From the NCBI GenBank assembly GCA_964530825.1, contig CAZHCA010000003.1, positions 1 to 64,000 on the forward strand: a stretch of DNA of 64,000 bases, read 5' to 3'. This document shows, piece by piece, positions 33,859 through 42,504 of this stretch. This DNA is from CAZHCA01 sp964530825 (GTDB lineage Bacteria > Bacteroidota > Bacteroidia > Chitinophagales > Saprospiraceae). Every line of letters begins with the position of its first letter. The first letter of the stretch is position 1. The notes under the pieces were generated by a model. It was not told the DNA's origin. It did not search any database and was given only the letters and a program-made list of their open reading frames with translations. Both the position numbers and the translations under genes were made by a program.

Positions 33859-34767
33859 ATGGCTTTTAACTACCGTATGAACCACCTCAAAGAACTGGAG
33901 GCCGAATCCATTTTTGTGATTCGCGAGGTGGCCGCACAGTTTGAGAACCCGGTCCTCATGTTTTCGGGCGGAAAAGACAGCATCTTGATGTCGCACCTGG
34001 CCCGCAAGGCGTTTTATCCGGCCCGCATTCCCTTCCCCTTCTTGCATGTCGATACCGGCCATAACTTTCCCGAGACGATCGCCTTTCGCGACCAACTCAT
34101 GGAGAAACTGGGCGTGCGCCTGATCGTCGGATCGGTACAGGAAGCGATCGACCGCGGGCTGGTCGTAGAAGAAAAGGGCTATAATGCCAGCCGCAACGGC
34201 CTACAAACGGCCGTCCTGCTGGAGGAACTGGAAAAAGGAAAATTCGACGCAGCCATGGGTGGCGCACGGCGCGACGAAGAGAAGGCCCGTGCCAAAGAAC
34301 GCTTTTTCTCTCATCGCGATGAATTCGGCCAGTGGGACCCCAAAAACCAGCGCCCCGAACTGTGGAACCTCTTCAACGGCAAAAAGCATATCGGCGAGCA
34401 CTTCCGGGTCTTCCCCATCAGCAACTGGACCGAACTCGACGTATGGCAATACCTCGCCATGGAAGAGGTTGCCCTGCCGTCGCTTTACTTTGCCCACCAG
34501 CGCGAGGTATTCGATCGCGACGGCGTGATCCTGGCCGCCTCCGATTTTATCATGCGCCGCCCCGAAGAGCAAACCGAACAACGGATAGTCCGCTTCCGCA
34601 CAATCGGAGATATGACCTGTACCGGAGCAGTAATGTCCGATGCCGATTCGCTCGAGAAGATCATCGATGAGGTGGCCGCTTCGAGAATCACCGAACGGGG
34701 TGGCCGGGCTGATGATCGCCGCTCTGAAACCGCTATGGAAGACCGCAAGAAGCACGGCTACTTTTAA
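33859..34767 (+). CDS. cysD: Sulfate adenylyltransferase subunit 2
   Basis: A 302-residue PP-loop ATP pyrophosphatase, the catalytic subunit that makes APS from sulfate and ATP. The PP-loop motif is MFSGGKDSILMSHLARKAF; AMGGARRDEEKARAKER and FPISNWTELDVWQYL are conserved CysD segments; the end QTETAMEDRKKHGYF-like (ETAMEDRKKHGYF) is standard. The ATG at 33859 is chosen; a TTG at 33781 would add 26 residues that do not look like CysD. CysN follows 38 bp downstream and the two form a heterodimer. Confidence 0.96.
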   Translation: MAFNYRMNHLKELEAESIFVIREVAAQFENPVLMFSGGKDSILMSHLARKAFYPARIPFPFLHVDTGHNFPETIAFRDQLMEKLGVRLIVGSVQEAIDRGLVVEEKGYNASRNGLQTAVLLEELEKGKFDAAMGGARRDEEKARAKERFFSHRDEFGQWDPKNQRPELWNLFNGKKHIGEHFRVFPISNWTELDVWQYLAMEEVALPSLYFAHQREVFDRDGVILAASDFIMRRPEEQTEQRIVRFRTIGDMTCTGAVMSDADSLEKIIDEVAASRITERGGRADDRRSETAMEDRKKHGYF

Positions 34768-34805
34768 GGAGCTGGAATTATTCACCCACCAACGAGACCT
34801 GGATT

Positions 34806-36083
34806 ATGATTCAAGAAAAGAAAAAAGAACAACTCGAACATACGGAGCTGCTCCGGTTTACCACGGCCGGAAGCGTAGATGACGGCAAGAGTACCTTGAT
34901 CGGCCGCCTGCTATTCGACAGTAAATCAATTTTTGAAGATCAACTGGTCGCCATCCGGGAAAGCAGCCAGCGCCGAGGCGAGGAGGAAGTCAACCTGGCC
35001 CTGCTAACCGACGGCCTGAAGTCGGAGCGCGAACAGGGCATCACCATCGATGTGGCTTACCGCTATTTTTCTACGCCCAAACGCAAATTCATTATTGCCG
35101 ATACGCCGGGCCATATCCAATACACCCGCAATATGGTGACGGGCGCTTCGACCGCCAACGTAGCCCTCATACTGATCGACGCCCGCAAAGGGGTACTCGA
35201 ACAAACGCGGCGACACGCCTTCATAGCCTCATTGTTACAAATTCCACACCTCGTAGTCTGTATCAATAAAATGGACCTGGTCGACTACAGCGAGGAAGTC
35301 TACGAGTCTATTAAAGAAGATTTTGAAAAATTTTCGTACAAACTCGATGTACGGGATGTGCACTTCATCCCCATCTCTGCACTCAGAGGCGACAATGTGG
35401 TAGAAAAATCGACCCGTATGCCGTGGTACGGGGGCACGACCCTGCTTTACTATCTGGAGAATGTACACATCGGCAGCGACCACAACTTTATTGATGCGCG
35501 TTTCCCGGTGCAGTATGTCGTGCGGCCCAATACCGATCAACACCATGATTACCGGGGCTATGCCGGCCGAATTGCAGGTGGGGTCATGAAAAAAGGCGAT
35601 CAAGTGATGGTCTTACCTAGCGGCTTTAGTTCGCGCATTTCTAAGATCGATACGTTTGACGGCGAAATACAAGAAGCCTACCCCCCCATGTCCGTGACCG
35701 TACTGCTCGAAGATGAACTCGACGTATCGCGTGGTGACATGATCGTCCGGGAAAACAATAAACCCGAAGTCGGGCAGGATATTGAGGTTATGGTGTGCTG
35801 GTTTTCCGACACCCCACTCCAGTTGCGCGGCAAATACACCTTGCTGCACACCACGCAGGAGGTGCGCTGTATCGTCAAAGAAATCCGTTACAAACTGGAT
35901 ATCAATTCACTGCATCGCAATCAGGAAGACAAGCAAATCGGCATGAACGATATCTCCCGTATCGTCATCCGCACGACTAAGCCGCTGTACTACGACCCCT
36001 ATCGCCGGAACCGGAACACCGGATCCATCATTTTGGTCGACGAAGCAACACATAACACCGTAGCTGCGGGCATGATTATTTAG
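34806..36083 (+). CDS. cysN: Sulfate adenylyltransferase subunit 1 (GTPase)
   Basis: A 425-residue EF-Tu-like GTPase that drives APS synthesis by CysD. G1 is GSVDDGKSTLIGR, G3 is DTPGHIQYTRNM and G4 is NKMDLVDYSE; two beta-barrel domains follow. There is no fused APS-kinase domain, consistent with the separate cysC upstream. A hairpin with a T-run (36131-36178) follows the stop. None of the sulfite-forming or sulfite-reducing genes (cysH, cysI, cysJ) is nearby, so the group seems to serve PAPS-dependent sulfation. Confidence 0.96.
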   Translation: MIQEKKKEQLEHTELLRFTTAGSVDDGKSTLIGRLLFDSKSIFEDQLVAIRESSQRRGEEEVNLALLTDGLKSEREQGITIDVAYRYFSTPKRKFIIADTPGHIQYTRNMVTGASTANVALILIDARKGVLEQTRRHAFIASLLQIPHLVVCINKMDLVDYSEEVYESIKEDFEKFSYKLDVRDVHFIPISALRGDNVVEKSTRMPWYGGTTLLYYLENVHIGSDHNFIDARFPVQYVVRPNTDQHHDYRGYAGRIAGGVMKKGDQVMVLPSGFSSRISKIDTFDGEIQEAYPPMSVTVLLEDELDVSRGDMIVRENNKPEVGQDIEVMVCWFSDTPLQLRGKYTLLHTTQEVRCIVKEIRYKLDINSLHRNQEDKQIGMNDISRIVIRTTKPLYYDPYRRNRNTGSIILVDEATHNTVAAGMII

Positions 36084-36130
36084 CACCCGGCGCGCACTGC
36101 AGGTATTGCGCCTTTTTCTTATCTTTACTC

Positions 36131-36178
36131 TACAAAAAACGTCGACTTCCCTTTCTGCGTGGGATCGGCGTTTTTTAT
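36131..36178 (+). terminator. Intrinsic terminator after cysN
   Basis: AAAAAACG pairs with CGTTTTTT, continuing with partly paired TCGA/TCGG and CCC/GGG around a nine-base loop. It lies 50 bp after the cysN stop and before the best start of the next gene, so it should end the cysCDN transcript. Confidence 0.65.
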
Positions 36179-36201
36179 TAACCCTGAGAAAACGAAACGA
36201 C

Positions 36202-37368
36202 TTGACGGTTAACCAAACGATCGCCTTCGTAGGCAATACGAGCTGGGGGCTTTTCCAATTCCGACTTCCCGTTATGCGGTACTTGCAAGAAAAGGGTTAC
36301 CGGGTAGTAGCCATCGCGCCACGCGATGCCTTTAGCTCCGGCCTCATCGCAGCGGGTATTCCTTTTTATCATCTTCCGCTCAATAATTACAGTACCAACC
36401 CACTACGGGAATGGCGCCATATTCTTACATTCCGGCAGTTGTATAAAAAAACATCCCCGGATCTGATCTTTCACTACACTATCAAGCCGAATGTGTATGG
36501 CACGTTGGCGGCGCGGTCGCTCGGCATTCCCGCCATTGCCGTTACGACAGGGATTGGTCATTTGCCGCTGGCCCCAAACCGCCTCATTAGAGGGGTCCTC
36601 GGCCAACTTTATCGGTTGTCCGGTAAGGTTAGCCGGGAAACCTGGTTTTTGAACCAATCGGACCTGGATTATTTCCTGCAAAGGCGCTTAGTGCCTGCCG
36701 ATCGGGCGCGCATCCTGCCCGGCGAGGGTGTAGACGTCTTGCATTACCACTATGTTTACCGCAACGAGCGCCCCGGAATGCAAACTACTTTTTTATTCAT
36801 GGGCCGCTTACTGCGCGACAAAGGGATCTACGAGTTGGTTCAGGCAGCCCGCCGCCTGCTCCGTGCAGGGGCGAACGTACACTTCCAGGTATTGGGGCCT
36901 ATCGACCCTAGTAACCCGCAGTCGGTATCGTTCGAAGAGCTGATGCAATGGCAGGCCGAGGATCTATTCGAATACCTAGGTGAAGCCGCCGACGTACGCC
37001 CCTATCTGGCAAAAGCCGACGCCCTGGTTCTGCCCTCCTACCGCGAAGGACTGTCGCGCAGCCTGATGGAAGCAGCCAGTACTGGTTTACCGATTATTGC
37101 TTCCGATGTGCCGGGTTGCCGCGAGACGGTCACCCCCGGCCAAAACGGTTTTCGGTGCATTCCGCGCAATGTCGGGAGCCTTCTCGACCAGTTGCTGCAC
37201 TTCCACGAATTACCGGTCGAGCAAAAACGCCTCATGGGCGTACGTAGCCGCCAAAAGGCGCTCGAAGCGTTTGACCAAAACCTGATTTTGCCGTACTACC
37301 AGCAGGCCATCGAGCGCGCTTTAGGTCCAGCACCTCGTCGGTCCGCCAAAAAGGTGGCGCGTGTCTGA
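36202..37368 (+). CDS. Glycosyltransferase family 4 protein
   Basis: A GT-B enzyme of about 388 residues. TIAFVGNTSWGLFQFRLPVM opens the acceptor domain; the donor domain has FLFMGRLLRDKG, YLGEAADVRPYLAKAD and the E-x7-E motif in EGLSRSLMEAASTGLPIIAS. This pattern is shared with enzymes adding the second sugar to an undecaprenyl-linked intermediate. No ATG is present near the 5' end. A TTG at 36202 places the start after the cysN terminator, whereas a TTG at 36106 would put the terminator inside the coding region and is less likely. The last 8 bp overlap the next gene. Confidence 0.85.
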   Translation: MTVNQTIAFVGNTSWGLFQFRLPVMRYLQEKGYRVVAIAPRDAFSSGLIAAGIPFYHLPLNNYSTNPLREWRHILTFRQLYKKTSPDLIFHYTIKPNVYGTLAARSLGIPAIAVTTGIGHLPLAPNRLIRGVLGQLYRLSGKVSRETWFLNQSDLDYFLQRRLVPADRARILPGEGVDVLHYHYVYRNERPGMQTTFLFMGRLLRDKGIYELVQAARRLLRAGANVHFQVLGPIDPSNPQSVSFEELMQWQAEDLFEYLGEAADVRPYLAKADALVLPSYREGLSRSLMEAASTGLPIIASDVPGCRETVTPGQNGFRCIPRNVGSLLDQLLHFHELPVEQKRLMGVRSRQKALEAFDQNLILPYYQQAIERALGPAPRRSAKKVARV

Positions 37369-38584
37369 GGTCCGCTTGTTACAAATTCATTATTTCTATC
37401 CTCCCGTACGTACGGTTGCGGCCCATCGCCTGGCCAACTGGTCAAACGCAGCCGCCGACCGGGGTGCTGAGCTGTACGTGCTCACGGTGCGCAATCGCGG
37501 TCAATTCGAGGTTGAACCTCTGCCCCTACCGCAACACCAACGTCTGGAGATTGCCGTCGCTGACTGGCGAAGGCTCTACTCCCGTCTCTGGCAAAATACC
37601 GCCAACACCTTGCCCGAATCTGTCAAAACTTCCGGCTTAGGACGCTTCTTACGCAAGCTTACCGATACTTTTCCGTTCTCCCTGCTGCTAGGCACAGGAG
37701 GACTCGTTTACATTTGGCTGGCGTACCGGCAGGGGCAACGGGTCGTGCGGAAAAACAAGATTACGCATATTGTGTCTTCCTTTCGCCCCCTGGCCGACCA
37801 TGTGATTGCCTATCTACTGAAGCGGCGATTCCCAGAACTGATATGGATCGCCGACTTTCGCGACCCGGTCTACGATCCTGTACGCCGGAATGCTTTTTGG
37901 CCTGCACGGCAGGCTGGTAGCCTCCGCCGTTTGCTCCGTCGAGCCGACCATGTCACGACCGTTTCGCTCGGCCTGGCCAGGCATTTTAAGCTTATTCACC
38001 AGGATGTGCGCGTGCTCTACAATTGGCTCGTACCGCCCCTGTCTACCGCCGATTGGTCGTGGACTGCCCCAGGTTGCTACTTGGGGTATACCGGCAGCCT
38101 TTACCCTGAGGTGCAGTCGGCCGAACCGGTACTGCAGGTCCTCGCCCACAGCCCATGGTATATCGCCTATGCCGGTCGGCACGGCGCTATCTGGAAACAG
38201 TGGCTGAAGACATACCGGCTCTCGAATCGATTATTGGACTTGGGCGAGCGATCGCATCAGGAGGCACTGGCCATTCAGCGAGCCGCTACGGTCAACCTGT
38301 TGCTGACCTGGCGCTCCGATCGGCACGGCGGCATACTTACGGCTAAACTCTTCGAATACCTGGCTGCTGGTAAGCCGATCCTGGCGATTGTCTGCGGCCC
38401 GCTCGACGAAGAACTGGAAACCCTACTGAAGCCCGTCCCCCACTTGCAAATATCGACCTTGGATCCCACCGCACAGGAACGGGTGGCCACCTTCCTGGCG
38501 CGCTGGCACCTGGAGCAACCCGAACCCGCATCGCGAGTCGATGGTCGTCAACTTTGGCGCGAACAGACCTCATCCCTCTGGTAG
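37361..38584 (+). CDS. Glycosyltransferase (GT4-like)
   Basis: A 407-residue GT-B type protein starting at GTG. The N-terminus (VRLLQIHYFYPPVRTVAAHR) and HIVSSFRPLADHVIAYLL, IWIADFRDP fit the group of exopolysaccharide glycosyltransferases related to family 4. The donor half has YLGYTGSLYPEV and FEYLAAGKPILAIV, but the E-x7-E motif is not clear. It overlaps the upstream GT4 gene by 8 bp, which implies coupling. Its last 242 bp are antisense to the convergent gene at 38343-39296. Composition is GC-rich like the rest of this cluster. Confidence 0.78.
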   Translation: MSEVRLLQIHYFYPPVRTVAAHRLANWSNAAADRGAELYVLTVRNRGQFEVEPLPLPQHQRLEIAVADWRRLYSRLWQNTANTLPESVKTSGLGRFLRKLTDTFPFSLLLGTGGLVYIWLAYRQGQRVVRKNKITHIVSSFRPLADHVIAYLLKRRFPELIWIADFRDPVYDPVRRNAFWPARQAGSLRRLLRRADHVTTVSLGLARHFKLIHQDVRVLYNWLVPPLSTADWSWTAPGCYLGYTGSLYPEVQSAEPVLQVLAHSPWYIAYAGRHGAIWKQWLKTYRLSNRLLDLGERSHQEALAIQRAATVNLLLTWRSDRHGGILTAKLFEYLAAGKPILAIVCGPLDEELETLLKPVPHLQISTLDPTAQERVATFLARWHLEQPEPASRVDGRQLWREQTSSLW

Positions 38585-39296
38585 TTGTGCCGCGCAGCAA
38601 TCGAAAAAGCACATACCACCAGGGGTCATAGTTCCATTGCTCTACCGGGGTGCCGGCAAAGGCGCGCTTGAAGTAAAAAACGCCGCTCAGGTCCTGGCCG
38701 GCTTCCGACTCGTGATATTCTCCGAAATCCAGAATCCGATACCCCTGCCGCTGCAGGTCGGCAAAATCCTGATGAAACAGCCAATGATTAGCTTGCCCGC
38801 AGATGCGGCGCTCTGGACTGCCGGCTGGGTAGCGCCGAAAGCCCGATGCATTGTACTGCAAGAGGACCTTGCCGGTATCAGGATCGGGACGCAGGCAGTG
38901 CGCGGCAATGATCCCCAGTTGTGGGTGGCAAGCGTAGGTAAAATAAGCCTCCGGCTTGCTCTGGAAAAAGCTGGCAGAAAGCGGATTCAGCCCCTTCGCT
39001 CGGATCGTTGTCTGGAAGATAGCCATCAATGCTCCCGGATCTTTGGAAATTTTATACCGGAGGCCCGCCTCCTCGGCGCGCCGGATTTTCTGCCGGCATT
39101 TGGGGTGATAGTCCGCCCACCGCTCTCCGGCAGGTTTAGTCAGATCGATGATTAAACTTTGAAAGCGGGACCGCCGATGCGTCCACAATCGTCGGCGACA
39201 AACGGACTGGCGGTAAACCCTGCGCCAGCGTGGTTGCAAATCTTTGCAGTCTGCAAAGGTTACCCAGATAAGATAAGGCCGGTATTCAACGAGCAT
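38343..39296 (-). CDS. GNAT/FemAB-like acyltransferase with an antisense read-through tail
   Basis: A 317-codon frame. Residues 45-240 resemble the BioF2/GNAT-like or FemAB-type acyltransferases of polysaccharide clusters: SLIIDLTKPAGERWADYHPK, KCRQKIRRAEEAGL, GIIAAHCLRPD, VLLQYNASGFRRYPAG, ILDFGEYHES and VFYFKRAFAGTPVEQWNYD. From residue 240 to the end (38343-38584) the frame runs antisense through the 3' end of the convergent glycosyltransferase. That part is Arg/Pro/Gly-rich and unlike the family. So the ancestral stop near 38580 seems to be lost. The start overlaps the upstream GT4 gene by 11 bp. Confidence 0.7.
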   Translation of the reverse strand: MLVEYRPYLIWVTFADCKDLQPRWRRVYRQSVCRRRLWTHRRSRFQSLIIDLTKPAGERWADYHPKCRQKIRRAEEAGLRYKISKDPGALMAIFQTTIRAKGLNPLSASFFQSKPEAYFTYACHPQLGIIAAHCLRPDPDTGKVLLQYNASGFRRYPAGSPERRICGQANHWLFHQDFADLQRQGYRILDFGEYHESEAGQDLSGVFYFKRAFAGTPVEQWNYDPWWYVLFRLLRGTTTRGMRSVRAKVDDHRLAMRVRVAPGASAPGRWPPVPVRWDPRSIFASGGRASVGFPVLRRAGRRQSPGSAYQQPGIRRV

Positions 39297-40422
39297 GGCG
39301 CCGGTAGATTTCTACGAGCTGAGCCGTCACAATCGGCCAGGCGAAGCGCTCCAAGGCCGACCGACGTAATCGCTCCGGTTCAAAGCGTACTGCAGAAAGA
39401 TATATTTTTTCCAACGCTGCTGCCATGGCGGCAACATTTTCGGTGGGTACCAATAGCCCGGTACCGGCCTGCACGATATCGAGTGCCCCGGCCGTACGCG
39501 TTGCTAAAACCGGTGTGCCACAAGCCAGCGCCTCGGCCATAGTGAGGCCAAACGATTCGAAGCGCGAAGCTGAAACGAGCACGTCGGCTGCCTGTAAGCA
39601 GTGGCGCGTTTCTGCTCTGGACGTACGTCCCAAGAAGTGTACGTGCTGTGTCAAGCCTTCCTGCTCTAGGATAGGGATCAATTGCCGGCGCCGGGGAATA
39701 TCATCGGCTAGCCATATCTGAAAGGTAAGGCCGGAAAATTTTCGACGGAACTGCCCCGCCGCGCGTAATAGAATATCCAACCCCTTGGTATGAACGGGAT
39801 CGCCAATGGATAGCACAGTAAAAGGCCGCTTGGGCCGGGAGGCTGATGCTGGCCGGAAAAAGTTTGTATCCACGCCGTTGGGAATAACCTGGAATTCGAG
39901 CCCGGGCCAATGCTGCTGCAGGGCCCGTCCCAGACCTGCACTTACAGCGATAACCTGCCGGGCATGGTACAGTCCAAACCTCCCCAGCAATTTTATCCGG
40001 GGCGGCACATCGGGAAGCGTAAGGCTTCCCAAGTGAGCGGTGAACACGTAAGGAATACCTTCGGCAGCCTGTATGCCGGCAGCCGCCAGTCCAGCCACCA
40101 GGCTGTGCGCATGAATCAAATCGGGCCGGCCGCGCCTTTCGACGTAGGCCCGGTAAGCACTCAGGTATTGTCTTTGCCAATAGCGCATCAGCAAGCGGTT
40201 GGCCTTAGGTGGGGCGCATACCCGGTAACGGAGGGTCGGCAGGCCGCGGTCGAAATGGTAGTCCACCCTGGGGTGCAACGGCTGCCGCCAATCGAGTTCG
40301 CCATAGCATACGCCGGCGTCTACGCCTGCCACCCGCAGGGCTAAAGCCTGTTCCCGAAAAAAGGTGCCGCCGCCGCTGCCGTCGGGATGGGGGTACCACG
40401 AAGGAATCTGTAACAGGTGCAT
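39286..40422 (-). CDS. Glycosyltransferase family 4 protein
   Basis: A 378-residue GT-B enzyme. HLLQIPSWYPHPDGSGGGTF is the glycine-rich N-terminal acceptor-domain loop; VLSIGDPVHTKGLDILLRA opens the donor domain; VSASRFESFGLTMAEALACG carries the E-x7-E motif. It is divergent from the GT2 gene at 40672, with a shared 249-bp promoter region. It is part of the second, GC-rich glycosyltransferase cluster. Substrates are unknown. Confidence 0.88.
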   Translation of the reverse strand: MHLLQIPSWYPHPDGSGGGTFFREQALALRVAGVDAGVCYGELDWRQPLHPRVDYHFDRGLPTLRYRVCAPPKANRLLMRYWQRQYLSAYRAYVERRGRPDLIHAHSLVAGLAAAGIQAAEGIPYVFTAHLGSLTLPDVPPRIKLLGRFGLYHARQVIAVSAGLGRALQQHWPGLEFQVIPNGVDTNFFRPASASRPKRPFTVLSIGDPVHTKGLDILLRAAGQFRRKFSGLTFQIWLADDIPRRRQLIPILEQEGLTQHVHFLGRTSRAETRHCLQAADVLVSASRFESFGLTMAEALACGTPVLATRTAGALDIVQAGTGLLVPTENVAAMAAALEKIYLSAVRFEPERLRRSALERFAWPIVTAQLVEIYRRHAR

Positions 40423-40555
40423 ACAACAAATGTGGATGTGGAAAGAAGAGCCGACCTGTTCCCTTTTTGTCCTTAACTAAAGCGCAATCGAGGTGATTAT
40501 CTTATCGCGGCCGGTCAGGAGCTATTATTCCGGGAAAATTAAGGTATTTTCACCG

Positions 40556-40573
40556 GAGCGTATTTAAACGCTC
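40556..40573. repeat. Short palindrome GAGCGT-6-ACGCTC
   Basis: GAGCGT and ACGCTC flank ATTTAA in the 249-bp divergent promoter region between the GT4 (minus) and GT2 (plus) genes. It could be an operator; no known regulator motif is matched. Confidence 0.35.
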
Positions 40574-40671
40574 GTACTTATTTAAACTTCCAGGAACTGG
40601 AATGCAAGCTAAACAAGGCATCTCTGAATTAAAAGGGCGTTTTTGTAGATAGCCGGGACAACGAATCCATC

Positions 40672-41583
40672 ATGCAAGTGCAGCAGCCCTTTTTTTCCGT
40701 CATAATACCTACCTACAACCGTTCTGTAGCGGTCCGGCGGGCCATTGGCAGTGTGCTGGCGCAACACTTTACCGATTGGGAGTTGCTCCTGATCGATGAC
40801 GGATCTACGGACGATACAAAAGAAGCCATCTGGGCAATGGACGAACCTCGACTGCGCTATTTTTTCCAGAAAAACCAAGAGCGCAGTACTGCCCGCAATG
40901 CTGGTATCGAACGAGCTCAGGGCCGCTACCTCTGCTTTCTAGATAGCGATGACACCTACCGGCCCGATCACCTTTCCAGTCTGTATTCCTTTTTAGCTGC
41001 ACATGATTTCCCGGCGGGAACGGTACGCACCGGATATGCCTTAGTCTATCCTGACGGAGAGCAATACGAAAAAGCACCCGCTCCTGTTGCCAATAGCCGC
41101 CAAAAGCGGGAAAATATCCTGGAGACTCCGATCGGGGTACAAAATTGTTGCTTCCAGCAACAAATAATGGCACAACACCATTTCCCAGCGGCCTTTCATC
41201 TTTGGGAGGATAAACATTTACTTTTTCGCGCTGCAGCCACCCACCCTTTCTTTCAATTGACGAAGCCCACCGTTGTGGTCAGCGCCGATGCAGCGCCGGC
41301 CAGTCGTACAACAGTAGTGGCTGAACTACGCCATCAACTAGCCTGTCTGGAAGACCTGCAGCGCTACCATGCTGCCACCCTGGCCCCGCTAATGGAAGCT
41401 ACCGAGTTCATTTACCTCAAGGGGCACCTTTATCTCGTGACGGCACACCGCCTGCGGCAGCGCGGGCACTTTGCGCAAGCCTGGGTGCTGCTACAGGAAG
41501 CTTCAGGACGCTTCCCGGCAATCGATTTATTGCCGCGCTACGCCAAACTGGCCTGGGAACTGATTCGGCGATCTACGGCCTGA
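40672..41583 (+). CDS. Glycosyltransferase family 2 protein
   Basis: A 303-residue GT2 enzyme. FFSVIIPTYNRSVAVRRAI is the first strand, LLIDDGSTDDT the nucleotide-binding loop at about residues 41-51, and CFLDSDDTY holds the DXD-type motif at about 88-94. The C-terminal third is helical without a clear membrane segment. The stop overlaps that of the convergent gene at 41573 by 11 bp. It belongs to the second glycosyltransferase cluster. Confidence 0.88.
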   Translation: MQVQQPFFSVIIPTYNRSVAVRRAIGSVLAQHFTDWELLLIDDGSTDDTKEAIWAMDEPRLRYFFQKNQERSTARNAGIERAQGRYLCFLDSDDTYRPDHLSSLYSFLAAHDFPAGTVRTGYALVYPDGEQYEKAPAPVANSRQKRENILETPIGVQNCCFQQQIMAQHHFPAAFHLWEDKHLLFRAAATHPFFQLTKPTVVVSADAAPASRTTVVAELRHQLACLEDLQRYHAATLAPLMEATEFIYLKGHLYLVTAHRLRQRGHFAQAWVLLQEASGRFPAIDLLPRYAKLAWELIRRSTA

Positions 41584-42427
41584 CAATCAACAGCTCGGCA
41601 CCACCCAGGAAGCCTGCCATATCCGTAAAAGAGCTCCAGTAGCTGCCATAAATTCGGGCACACCGGCTGAGGACCCACAGATCCACCACTGCATCGCGGG
41701 TGGCGGCAACCGTATCACGGCCAAATGTCTTTTGGTGTACCCGGATCCGGTCAGGGCCAAAGGTGTTTAAAAAGCGTCGCTCCAATTCCGGATCGTCCGT
41801 CGCCAGGAAAAAGTGGTGGGCAGGATTGTCTTTCAGAGCCTGACGCACTGTTTTTGCAAAAGCATCGTCCGGACTATTAATAATTGCCATCTGGTTATCG
41901 GTTCGGCGTATGTGCAAACCGATGGCGTGCGCCCCCAATTGCCCGACAAGCTGGTCAATGGTCTGCCGGATCTCAGGCAGGGGCTGCAACCATGACCAAT
42001 CCGGTAGGAAGCTAAAAAAGCTGGAATAGGTCCTAAAGAAACAGGTTTTCCCCCCACAATAGGTGGGTAGATCGAGCTGGTGGGTCCAGATGCGTTCGAC
42101 TATATCCTGGGAAGAAAAGTGAATGTCGATCCCGTAGTAACGATTGACTACCCGGATAAGGTGTTTTTTCCATCCCCGGTAGCCAAAGGAGGATCTGGAA
42201 TACGGAAATTTATCTCGCCCAGATACGATCACGTTTTCGGGCACCTGGAAAAGCTGGTCGAAACGAGCGGCCATTTCCTGATCGGTAAGCCAGATCAGTT
42301 GGAGGGGTACGCCGAGCCGATGTGCCAGGCTATAGCCCGAAGCCAGGGCCCGCAAGCGGTTACCCAGACCGGCGTGGGGCTGCAGGAAAAGGCCGGTGGA
42401 GGCATGGGAAACGATGATGCGACAGTG
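41573..42427 (-). CDS. Fucosyltransferase-like protein (HxRRxD motif), start uncertain
   Basis: A GT-B-like protein with GLHIRRTDNQMA, the H-x-R-R-x-D GDP-fucose-binding motif shared by alpha-1,2/alpha-1,6- and O-fucosyltransferases, and a C-terminus with AVVDLWVLSRCARIYGSYWS, which is also typical. The first normal start is a TTG at 42355, but the conserved family N-terminus lies upstream in the same frame: RIIVSHASTGLFLQPHAGLG followed by NRLRALASGY. That open stretch begins after a TAA at 42428-42430 and has no ATG, GTG or TTG. Either an unusual start codon is used or a frameshift has cut off the first residues. Confidence 0.72.
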   Translation of the reverse strand, partial: HCRIIVSHASTGLFLQPHAGLGNRLRALASGYSLAHRLGVPLQLIWLTDQEMAARFDQLFQVPENVIVSGRDKFPYSRSSFGYRGWKKHLIRVVNRYYGIDIHFSSQDIVERIWTHQLDLPTYCGGKTCFFRTYSSFFSFLPDWSWLQPLPEIRQTIDQLVGQLGAHAIGLHIRRTDNQMAIINSPDDAFAKTVRQALKDNPAHHFFLATDDPELERRFLNTFGPDRIRVHQKTFGRDTVAATRDAVVDLWVLSRCARIYGSYWSSFTDMAGFLGGAELLIVRP

Positions 42428-42504
42428 TTATTAAAGCGATAAAAAATTGTGCCAACTAAATTTAGCCAAATACGATCGGGAAAAAGGAACGCCGGTAGCA
42501 AAAT

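Noticed and set aside
36106..36201. TTG start extending the GT4 gene upstream
   Set aside because: It would place the cysN terminator hairpin within the coding sequence, and the extra residues do not fit the family.
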